Positions 11,318-19,711 of a stretch of 29,472 nucleotides of DNA are shown here, piece by piece. The stretch comes from Nemertoderma westbladi. Lineage: Eukaryota; Xenacoelomorpha; Nemertodermatida; Nemertodermatidae. The notes below the pieces were generated by a model, which was not told the DNA's origin, did no database searches, and was given only the letters and a program-made list of their open reading frames with translations. The stretch's first letter is position 1; the number at the start of each line of letters is the position of its first letter. The position numbers and the translations under genes are program-made. The DNA is taken from contig JAUCBJ010008968.1 in the NCBI GenBank assembly GCA_032718475.1, forward strand, positions 1-29,472. The letters are read 5' to 3'.

Positions 11318-11618
11318 GATAGAAACAGAATTAATGGAGTTATCGTTGCGAGTTTAAACTTAGATAATTGTAGAATTTACAGAATACTGAAATCACCATT
11401 CATATAGGCCTATGTCAGTAGCACAAATTGTACCGGTACAGAGTAGTATAGTGCGGTCCGATCTCCTATCTCCTATCTCCGATCATCCGAGATAGTCATC
11501 AAATTTCGTACTCATCACCAAAAAGTACAAGTTTGCGATGTCCAGTGCTGTTTTTATTGATTCCATCGGATTCAGGACCCTCATAAACCCGTATAACGCA
11601 AGAAACAAGGTGACACGT

Positions 11619-12637
11619 TCGTGGGGCCTTCGCGCAGCACGAGGCCCAGTTATGAGATACAAATTAAAATTGAGCGACTGTATCACAAAATCAGGTTTTG
11701 AGAAATTTACCCACACCACCAATCAATCCAAGAAAAGGGGACAGTACGTGTTCACCCCTTTTAATCTCTCCACCCCCCCCCCCCCCCCCCCCACCCTTCC
11801 CAACCACCAATACATAACCGCGACATCTACCACCCACGGAAAGGTAGAACGAACTTATTTCCAATCGCACGTTCAATATGCAAAGCCAGGTGGTGTATAG
11901 GAATATAATCAACGCCGTACTCGTCTTAAATATTATAAGCGTCGTTGCGCTCGTCCTGTTTTGTATTTAAATATATTTCCTAAACGCAGACTGGCAATCT
12001 TTATAACTATGGATACGTGCAATATGCGAAACCAGGAATGGCTTATAGGAATATAATCAATGCAGAACGCAGTACTAAATGCAGTCGATGCAGTAATGAT
12101 ATTCAAATAATTAATTTAATTGTCTACCGGCCTGTACACATGTGGTTACTTACATTCGCTTACATTACTTACATTCAATTTTTTTTGCCGTTTTAATTAC
12201 TTTAGATCAATTAGACACAATTATTAAAGCAAATCACTTGAACTAATTAAAAACTATAATAGAATGGCGTATGTGGATTAACATCTGTATAATTTTTAAT
12301 TATAATTATTTAAATCTTATACTGTAAAACAATTAATTTCCTTTAAAAGGCAGGTTGAAAATGGTGCTTTTACCGTAATCAACTTAATTAACTAATTACC
12401 TGCTATTATCTTAGCTTCTCGAAGGCCACACGGAAATTCTACTTGGAAAATTTCTAAACTTTTGCCAAACAACATGTGTACCAAGTTTGGATAGATTTCA
12501 TCAAAGATTGGCCGAGTTATTAACGTTTAAAATTGAACGCGACAGAACGACAGAACGACAGAACGACAGGTTGATTAATGGTACCACTACGCTAAGGCTC
12601 ACTCACTTCGTGGCTCGCCCCATACTATCTACTTATC
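11619..12637. other. Unassigned ~1-kb insertion between 163-bp units
   Basis: The first 163-bp unit stops at GGTGACAC (about 11618) and the next resumes at about 12638, so this stretch looks inserted. It contains a C-run (about 11773-11792) and a pair of similar ~45-base blocks 146 bases apart (11872 and 12018, both with TATAGGAATATAATCAA). It also has three tandem copies of GACAGAAC at about 12541-12567. No convincing coding frame or terminal inverted repeat is seen. Confidence 0.45.
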
Positions 12638-12639
12638 AA

Positions 12640-13310
12640 TTTGCATATTTTCCAAAATTTGGTGCTGGCACAACAATTTTCACCCACCGGCGAAAAATAC
12701 AAGTTTGAGAACTCTTATGAAATTTTTACTGATTCCATTGAATACAGAACCATCACAAACCCGTATAACGCAAGAAACAAGGTGACACAATCAATTGATA
12801 TATTTGATGGTTTTCAAAATTTGGTGCTAGCACCACATTTTGCACCCACATCCGAAAAATAAAAGTTTGAGATGTCTAGTTCGATAATTATATTTTCCAT
12901 TGAATTCAGAACAGCCATAAACCTCTAAAACGCAAGAAATAAATTGTCACAAGCAATTTTATCTATTTAATGGATTTTCAAAATTTCGTGCTAGCACCAA
13001 AATTTGCACCCACCACCGAAAAATACAAGTTTGATACGCTTGGTGCAACTCGTATATATTTCATCGAAACCAGAACCCCAAAAAACCCCAATTGCGTAAA
13101 AAACAAGTTTCACACAATCAATTTACAAAATTGACATATTTCAAAATTTGGTGCTGGCACCAAAATTTGGCACTCATCGAAAAAAACAAGTTTGAAATTT
13201 CTAAATCAATTTATATGAATTCCATCCAATTTCTAACACCAAAAAACCGGTGTAAATCAAAAATAGAGATGTTACAATTCATATTTAATGAAATGTAATT
13301 TTCAAAAAAC
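12640..13310. repeat. ~163-bp tandem units centred on a GTGCTAGCAC palindrome
   Basis: The marker TTGGTGCT(A/G)GCACC recurs at about 12659, 12821, 12985 and 13148, spacings of 162-164 bases. Each unit continues with GCACCCACCACCGAAAAATACAAG, a TTCCAT(T/C)GAATTCAGAACC block and AACGCAAGAAACAAGGTGACAC. A fifth unit is split by the CR1-like insertion (8190-8216 and 11491-11618). To its left, about 7830-8190, similar sequence occurs in the opposite orientation. Short frames seen here are not genes. Confidence 0.8.
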
Positions 13311-13541
13311 GTCTCAAAAAAAGTGCCAAAAGTAGGGTTAAAAAATGGTGCTATAACTCGAAAAGTACCCAATATTTTTGAAAACGGTTTTCACTACCAT
13401 GAAGACAATAGATTTTTAGGAAAAGTCATAAAATTTCAGATTCCCAACTGCGTTTGTTTCAGAATTATAATAAAAAAACCACGGGAGGGGTCATATTGAC
13501 CCCCCCCCCCCCCCGGGTTTAATAGGGTTAAAACGAACTTC

Positions 13542-14590
13542 CTAAAACGAACTTCTTTTCATATCTTGGTTCGTTGTCAAAACATATCGGGTAGAAGAAG
13601 TGTGTCCAATCTATTGGACACACTTTAGACAAGAACTGTTTGTGTCCAATCTATTGCAGTATTGATTGATAAATGTGATGAAGATTGTTGTTTGCATTCA
13701 ATTTCTGTAAATTTTTAGACTCATTGAGAAAGGTTTTTAAATTGATAATTTCAAGTAAAAGATCATCATATATTGATATAGAAGGCAGTTGTTTTATGAT
13801 TATTGAATAACAGGGCATTTGTTAAAGCCATCTTCAAGCTTCCAGCAAAATACCGCATTGCAGTCATAAATAACGAGTAGTAGATGATTGGCCCACCCTA
13901 TGACTATTGTTATTTTCTATGGGAGTTTTCATAATTCCATCTGAATGTGACCAGGCTTTTAATTAATAAGGAAAATAATATAGTTTAAACATCATAGATC
14001 TCTAATTTTGAAATATATCGATATTTATGAACTAATTTCTATACCTTTATCTTTAAACGTGTTTTGTGGGAAACAACATTTTACCCGATCAGGGATTTTA
14101 AAAATCCTATTTCTTGAGATGTCTTCATTCTGAGAAGGTGGTTTATGATTCATTTTGAAGTTAATTCATGTGAGAACTATTTGAATATTTTTATTTATGT
14201 TTCAGTGAAAAGTTTTCATGCTATGATACTTTGAATGAGAAATGGACTGTATTTCTGTCGCGATAGGCCTAATTTTTCAATATGTTTCCCCATAACTTGT
14301 TCAGTAGTTCACATAGAACGAAGAAAAATATTCAAACAATGAACAGACACCTATGCGACACCCGGGCAAAGTTTGGTCGAAATTAATTTGGGCCTTCTCC
14401 AGAAATAGGATTTTCCATTTTCTTTTAAGAATAAGTGTGGCTTATGGTCTGGACTGCACAGAAATAAAATTTCAACATGATTTCTGAACTTTTTGGAGCA
14501 AGACGGTCTCAAATATGTGTATTTGGATCCTTCATAGCTATTTTGGTTCTCCTGTAATGACAATTTCAACTCTTTGATAAAGTTTGCGCT
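13542..14590. other. Gene-free stretch with one short hairpin
   Basis: A second copy of TAAAACGAACTTC follows the MITE tip at about 13544. A perfect hairpin GTGTGTCCAA/TTGGACACAC lies at 13600-13623, and TGTGTCCAATCTATT recurs once at about 13641. Nothing else is recognised. Confidence 0.45.
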
Positions 14591-14617
14591 ACACCCCCCC
14601 CCCCCCCCCCCCCCCAA

Positions 14618-15100
14618 CTTAAGAATGCTATGCCGGCTATGCTACAACGCCCTATCACCCATGGCATTTGCTAGATCATTGGCATCTTCAAAGCCAGTGT
14701 CCTTTAAGATGCATCTCAAGAAAGTCATTGGCTGCCAACCATGCTTATTCACTCCACGAGGCTGCCAAAACACAATATTATGCATTGGCTGGTCCTCACG
14801 CCGAAAGCAATGTCCTGCAAAGCGGAGGCGACTTTGTTCTAGTGTCAAGCTTAATGAGAGACCTCCAATGTTATATAGTGTCTGATTGGAGATGTGTGCA
14901 TTGTACTTGACACAATGAACCCGGCGTAACATTCTTGTGAATGTGCCAACCAGATATTTGGTGTCCACAGCAGGTAGAGCCCAGCATGGACTCCCATAGA
15001 GGAGTACTGGAACTACTGCTGCTCTAAATAATCGGACCTTAAGTTTCCGAGGAGGAGATGTGGAGCTGGGGCTCCTAGGGGTAAGGTGTCAAGGCGACAG
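14618..15100 (-). mobile_element. RTE-like retrotransposon fragment, RT C-terminus
   Basis: Read on the minus strand, the frame covers the end of the RT domain and the C-terminal region: PRKLKVRLFRAAVVPVLLYG (about 15060-15000), WALPAVDTKYLVG, SRLRFAGHCFRREDQP, FLRCILKDTG and DANDLANAMGDRAL. It is the same family as the fragments at 7181-7491 and 15480-15825, and is the longest of the three. The 3' end lacks the TAG tail and instead abuts a 22-base C-run (14594-14615). It is truncated at both ends and not functional. Confidence 0.8.
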
Positions 15101-15479
15101 CCGGGAAACAAGCCAGGGAGGTCTTACAGGCAATGGTGGGCTTCAACTGTGAACTAGCAATATTCCTTCAGTTTGCGTTGAAATATATGGGGTAGGATGT
15201 CAAACCAATGTATTGGTTGATAAGGATGCAGTAGAAGTATGGTGGGAGTTGCAGCGAGTACAGTAGGCCTACTTTTAATGGGCGTGAGATTGAACGATAT
15301 AGATACAAAAAGTTGTGGAGAAAGGTACACACCTATCGAGAAGCTGTACCAGAGACTTGCAACTGGTTTAGAAAACTACCAGCACCAATGAACACTACCA
15401 ATGATTAACAGTAGTGACTCACCAGCAGCAAGAACATCAAAAATAATAGTTAGCTAAACCATCACAAATTGTACATTGT
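15101..15479. other. Spacer between two RTE-like fragments
   Basis: No known domain is seen. A short plus-strand frame at about 15283-15405 is too short and unfamiliar to call. The first 80 bases may be a continuation of the upstream RTE-like fragment. Confidence 0.35.
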
Positions 15480-15825
15480 ACTGCTACTACTACTATTAGG
15501 ATCGGCATGCTGTATTGCAGCTGCATTTAAGAATGCTGTGCCGGCTTGTCGACAAAATTGCCCCACCACAACTCCCATCACCCATGGCATTTGCTAGTTC
15601 ATCCGCATCTTCAAGGCCAGTGTCCTTTAAGATGCGTCTCAAGAAAGTCATGGGCTGTCCACCATGCTTATTTGCTCCATTGGGCTACCAAAACACAAGA
15701 TTATGCACTGGCTGGGTCTCACGGCGAAAGCAATGTCCTGCAAAGCGGAGGCGACATTGTTTGAGTGTCAAGCTATGTGTGACTAATTGAAAAACCTCCA
15801 ATGTTGTATGGAGTCTGATTGGAGG
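15480..15825 (-). mobile_element. RTE-like retrotransposon 3' fragment
   Basis: On the minus strand it encodes the same C-terminal motifs (RLRFAGHCFRRE, FLRRILKDTG, EDADELANAMGD) with an in-frame TAG after LVFW and a late frameshift. The 3' end reads GCATGCCGATCCTAATAGTAGTAGTAG, the same junction and TAG-type tail as the fragment at 7181-7491. The 5' end is truncated at about 15825. No target duplication was found. Confidence 0.8.
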
Positions 15826-17227
15826 ACATAAAAATCAGAAAAGAGACACGAGGTTATATGAGGCAGTACGACACCATGTTCGATATTGGATGCAACAAAT
15901 ACTGCTGAAAACGAATCTCCATTTATCCAGGTTTCTAACGATGTGTTGGTTTACTGGATATAACCTTGGGTTGGAAATTTATAACAGTTTGTTATACTAG
16001 CACTCTGGAGCCCGCACCTTGAAAATGTCATATTTTTGACCATATTACTGTATGTTCTACTGCGGTAAGATATGATGTCCATTTGAGCTGATATTAATTG
16101 TACAAAATCTACGCTTCAGCAGCTTTCATTGAAGCCATCAACCACTTTCTAGAAGCGTTTATGGCCTTGGACACCCGTTTGGCCTCGGACACCTGTATGG
16201 ACATTTATTATATAAATTAATTTAGCGCCTCACATATCTTAGTAAATATTTATAATTCGGTGATAATGATTTTTTGCATAATGTACAGTTGTACTTGTAT
16301 GTATGTAAACAGAATTGGCTGGTTATTGGCGTAAATATTAGTGACCTTCAGTGCAATGTGGAAATAGTTGTGTGAGGCAATGGTCGTACTCAGCCTTTAC
16401 AAATTCTTTCATTACCTTATAAACCATTGTATAATTTTATAAAGTAAAAACAATAAATACAATAAAATTAACCATTATGGTGTAATAATATGATATACCG
16501 ATATACTGACGAGGCTAAACATCAATCCCCCTTGCCCAGAGCAGCCTCATGGCTTACCCCAAAATGCAATTTGCCATTCCGGAAAGAATTCAATCCTAAC
16601 ATTAGTTGTTATGGTGATATTTAAAGAATAAATTTACAATTATAATAATCTACAAATTATTACAATAATTATAACAAGCTCAAAATTAAAGTGGCTCCAA
16701 TGTAAATGAAAAGTTCTCCAAATTAAATATTACAACACCAAAAATTAAACTCGAGCAATTTTTATGTGGCTACGAAAAAAACCTCAAATTTACCCACATT
16801 GTGTAATAATTATTAAATTGTAAATGAATAATGATTAAATTTAATGAATATATTTCCCATTAACAATGATAATAATTATCAATATATTAATTTTCCATTA
16901 ATATATTGATATAGGCCTATGGATTCCATGAGAAAAGGGACCATTTTACCTTTAAAATTGATACTGAGAAAATTGCAGTTGAACATTTTTCTGAGTTAAA
17001 ATTTAATGGAAATTTTAAATATGCAACGAAATTGTGTTTCATTTGATAGATTTCTAACTGTCTGTCTGTCTGTCTGTCAAAAGTATGGAATCTGCACCAT
17101 ATAAATACAATTTCCGATCTAAAATATTATCGGGCTAATTTCTAGATAAAATACTACCAATGTTCCTTGTGCCTTCCTTTAAGACTCACAACCTTTATTC
17201 ACCTTCTTAATTCTTCCTGAACCCGGA
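15826..17227. other. Gene-free AT-rich stretch before the LTR element
   Basis: Two small structures are visible: a perfect 14-base hairpin ATCAATATATTAAT/ATTAATATATTGAT with a 5-base loop (16878-16910), and a (CTGT)n run at about 17058-17078. No gene is seen. Confidence 0.5.
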
Positions 17228-17232
17228 ATTAG

Positions 17233-17772
17233 TGTAACGAAAGAAATGATGACATATATAACAAAGTAATTTTATCCTCTCTCAAACGTTGTAAAGGACC
17301 TTAAGGCTCGCCCCATTCAATATAACGACTTTAGATTCAATATAATATAAGTAGGAAATCGAAGCAAGGGCATCTTGGCAATCTCCCAACTAGTACTAGG
17401 GATGTTATTATTTGGTTAATGGTGATGGGTTTGTAATGTAGGAAGGAGCGAGCCAATCACAGAATGCCACCGCCCGCGCCACAGAGAATGGCAGAGATGA
17501 TAATTGATAAGATAAAGTAGTTTCTCCATTATGGCCCCAGTGTTGACTCTTTCCCCCCAGAGAGCGGGGATAGAGAAATAGCCGTGGTGGAAACACTATT
17601 TCTGACGAGTGTCTCCCACTCGTTAATATTTGCATTCTGTGATTGTCTCTAATTAATAACTGTGTGTAACATATAATTACAATAAAACTGTTATTACACT
17701 GTATAAAGTGTGGGCTCGCACAGGAAGTGTTTTTCTCCAAGTAAAAAGCGGCTAGGAAGATTCTCCACAACA
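17233..17772 (+). repeat. 5' LTR of the BEL/Pao element
   Basis: 540 bases, TG...CA ends. Candidate control signals are AATAAA at 17681-17686 (polyadenylation) and TATAAAG at 17702-17708 (promoter). Their order is ambiguous for assigning U3, R and U5. It matches the 3' LTR except for a T versus C in GTAACA(T/C)ATAATTAC. Confidence 0.95.
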
Positions 17773-17852
17773 AAAGTCAGAAATATTTCACCTGCTTGGA
17801 GAAGTGACAGAGAATAAAAGAGTTGAAATCTGGAGGAAATAATATTCGCACG

Positions 17853-19079
17853 ATGAGTGACGCGAATGGAACGGGAAAGTTTTCTCACGGAGCGCCACCT
17901 ATCGAAAACGAGGGGGAATTTCTTTTGGGACAAGCTCGGAAAGTCTTAGACAAGGATGGACGGATTGCTAAAGGGCGAGAAATTGCCCGTACGCCCCCAC
18001 CACCCAGAAGTGAACCCATAAGGAGACTTGAAACTCTAAAACAGAAACCGAGACCATCATTAATTGGGATACAGGGAAGAAGCAATGTAAACTCGGAATC
18101 TGGGGGGGCGAATGCTGCGAAACCTGGCTATAAATCTACTGTACCCATTGCGCCCCGAGACTTAAACCCTTCATTGGGGCAGGGGGTAACTACGGTTCAA
18201 CAAGGAACTTCGACGTTTCAACAGAGTCTGGAGGGGCGGATGTCATCAGATCCAGATGTACGACCAAAGACATCCCGCAGAGGCAACGTGCTGCTAGAGG
18301 AGACTATGGAACCAACAGAACTCCATCGAAGATTCAAGAGGGCTGAACGAAGGTTCTTTGGAATTCAAACTATGGTAACTCCTAGTGACTCGGCGCAATA
18401 TGGTGAGGATTATGACTTTATTAATAGGTACTGTAGGCATTTAGTTGCGTGTGGAGAGGTATCGCGGTCGCAGGAAATCCAAGCCAGGGTTAAAACCCAC
18501 CTGGAGGAGATCCGCAGAAGTACCTCTCCAAGCGCTGTCAGGGAAAGCCAAAATGCCCTAGTAGGAAACGAGGAAGGGATACAACCCCTAGCAACGGCCG
18601 AAGGCGAAATTCCTCTCTTGAACCCCGAAGATTCGGTATCACAAATTGATGTGAGTAACCAGGGGGATTATCTGGGGGGGAGTAAGCTTAGGTCTGCTGC
18701 GGGATCTACCCGTTCCTCAGAGATAATTAGGTATAGGCAGCAGGTAGAGAGAGAGGATAAAATAAAGGCCCTTAAAGATCGGAAAAACAAAATAGAATGG
18801 GAACGTAAGGAACGTAGACGAGAGCGTGATGAACAAGATGAGTGTGACAAAATAGCGAGAGAAATTAAATTGATAGAGGCTGAAAATTATATATCCCAAT
18901 TGCAATCCGAGACTAGTAGTGGTAAACAAACCCAACCGAGGGAAATGGTTACAATGGACACATTAACCTATGTAAACCGCATCCCAGAGATTGACAGTGT
19001 CTTAACCCGTGAAACGCCAATGTACCACAAACCCGATAAACGAACATGTATACATCAGTTAAGATTATTAGCCCTATAA
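17853..19079 (+). CDS. gag: BEL/Pao Gag N-terminal segment
   Basis: The ATG at 17853 is the first good start. The open frame extends 10 codons upstream only through a TTG. The protein (408 residues) is polar and basic, with a PPPPRSEP segment, a central EPTELHRRFKRAERRFFG region and a long charged helix. That helix is probably a coiled coil, at about residues 288-352 from the ATG (rich in E, K and R; motif WERKERRRERDEQDE). I recognise no named domain in it; the capsid-like DUF1759 is in the later frame. The frame ends in a stop at 19077-19079 and overlaps the next frame (-1) by 40 bases. Confidence 0.75.
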   Translation: MSDANGTGKFSHGAPPIENEGEFLLGQARKVLDKDGRIAKGREIARTPPPPRSEPIRRLETLKQKPRPSLIGIQGRSNVNSESGGANAAKPGYKSTVPIAPRDLNPSLGQGVTTVQQGTSTFQQSLEGRMSSDPDVRPKTSRRGNVLLEETMEPTELHRRFKRAERRFFGIQTMVTPSDSAQYGEDYDFINRYCRHLVACGEVSRSQEIQARVKTHLEEIRRSTSPSAVRESQNALVGNEEGIQPLATAEGEIPLLNPEDSVSQIDVSNQGDYLGGSKLRSAAGSTRSSEIIRYRQQVEREDKIKALKDRKNKIEWERKERRRERDEQDECDKIAREIKLIEAENYISQLQSETSSGKQTQPREMVTMDTLTYVNRIPEIDSVLTRETPMYHKPDKRTCIHQLRLLAL

Positions 19080-19711
19080 CAGCAGAGAATCCCCCAGGTA
19101 CAGTAGGATTTATTCCAAGGACATTTACTACACCAAATAAAGGGGCGGGTGAAGTTGAAAATATTTTACATAATGCAGATATTTATCAACCAATCAAAAC
19201 ACAGAACCAACTGCAAGGTTGTGATAGGGGTTCTAGTAATGCTAGGCCAAGATCTAATTCCGTTGACGGTTTTGTATTGCGACCAAAGAGTACAATAAGT
19301 AGGCCTAATCAGAAATCAGGTATCGATAGGAATTACGAAAACGTACAGTATTATACTGTAGATGACCATAGCCGTCACCCTGTAGGCCTGAGTACATATG
19401 ATGATGCGGTTAGTGAATGTGAGGAACCTGTACCGGTAACCCAATCATCTGAAGCTGAGCAATATGATTCTCAGTGTTTAAATCGATTTTTGCGTAACGT
19501 ACCGGTACCGGTAGCACATTACGATACAAGTAGGCCTGCGCAAAATATAGCACCAATAACTGCACCCGTACCAGTGGTAGGCCAAGGTGAAAGCAGTAGG
19601 CCTAAATTAGAACTGGGGCTAGCAGTACCGGTAAGCGCTAAGTCAAGTAAAGTACCGGTACCGTTAGGAAGAAACCCTTTAGCAGATACTTTTATTCCAT
19701 CGGACAGGTAA
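19040..19711 (+). CDS. BEL/Pao Gag middle segment in the -1 frame
   Basis: The frame is open from 19040, with an ATG at 19046, and ends at a TAA at 19709-19711. It is low-complexity, with repeated VPV (from GTACCGGTA) and SRP (from AGTAGGCCT). The same two tripeptides continue in the next frame (+1), which shows that the three pieces once formed, or are read as, one Gag. The windows in which the frame must change are 19040-19079 and 19668-19711. No canonical -1 slippery heptamer in register is seen in the first window. The second ends in AGG-TAA, a context that could favour a +1 shift but is unproven. Alternatives are compensating indels in this copy or assembly errors. Confidence 0.6.
   Translation, partial: TNMYTSVKIISPITAENPPGTVGFIPRTFTTPNKGAGEVENILHNADIYQPIKTQNQLQGCDRGSSNARPRSNSVDGFVLRPKSTISRPNQKSGIDRNYENVQYYTVDDHSRHPVGLSTYDDAVSECEEPVPVTQSSEAEQYDSQCLNRFLRNVPVPVAHYDTSRPAQNIAPITAPVPVVGQGESSRPKLELGLAVPVSAKSSKVPVPLGRNPLADTFIPSDR

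Larger units (their letters stand above)
8217..11490 (-). mobile_element. CR1-like non-LTR retrotransposon, about 3.3 kb, broken
   Basis: Read on the minus strand, it has an apurinic endonuclease followed by a reverse transcriptase, then a short 3' UTR with a perfect hairpin and a (TTA)n tail (the TAATAA run at about 8216-8236 on the plus strand). It sits inside a repeat unit of the TTAA element. The sequence before its tail ends CACCAAATT (8208-8216) and the unit resumes with CATCAAATT (11491-11499), a probable imperfect 9-base target duplication. No separate ORF1 (RNA-binding protein) is visible upstream of the endonuclease, so the copy is either 5'-truncated or from a lineage lacking it. 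The order endonuclease-RT and the 3' hairpin with short tandem tail fit the CR1/L2 group; the exact clade is inferred. Confidence 0.85.
7704..13527. mobile_element. piggyBac-like non-autonomous TTAA element, carrying later insertions
   Basis: The element starts TTAA|CCCTATTAGTACCGGG at 7704 and ends CCCGGGTTTAATAGGG|TTAA at 13527, so it has TTAA duplications at 7700-7703 and 13528-13531 and inverted termini beginning CCCT. Subterminal hairpins with GGGTCATATTGACC plus a C-run lie inside both ends (about 7745-7775 and 13485-13515). TTAA target sites, CCCT ends and such subterminal hairpins are typical of the piggyBac superfamily. No transposase is present. The interior is mostly degenerate ~163-bp units centred on TTGGTGCTAGCACCAA. 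It was interrupted by a CR1-like element (8217-11490) and probably by a second sequence (11619-12637). Confidence 0.72.

Noticed and set aside
11483-11912. Frames with poly-Pro or poly-Gly around 11780
   Set aside because: They are read through a C-run on either strand and lack any domain.
12487-13298. Several 60-75 codon plus-strand frames
   Set aside because: They follow the 163-bp repeat unit and repeat their own peptides (QNLVLA). They are not genes.
14642-14910. Plus-strand frames over the RTE-like fragments (also 15515-15790)
   Set aside because: They are antisense shadows of the minus-strand RT C-terminus, which carries the recognisable motifs.
17408-17773. 121-codon minus-strand frames in both LTRs (also 27362-27727)
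   Set aside because: They lie wholly within the LTR, duplicate only because the LTR does, and show no domain. They are chance frames.
17773-17815. Primer binding site directly after the 5' LTR
   Set aside because: No TGG follows the LTR end. A TGG at 17797 is too far off to call without a tRNA match.
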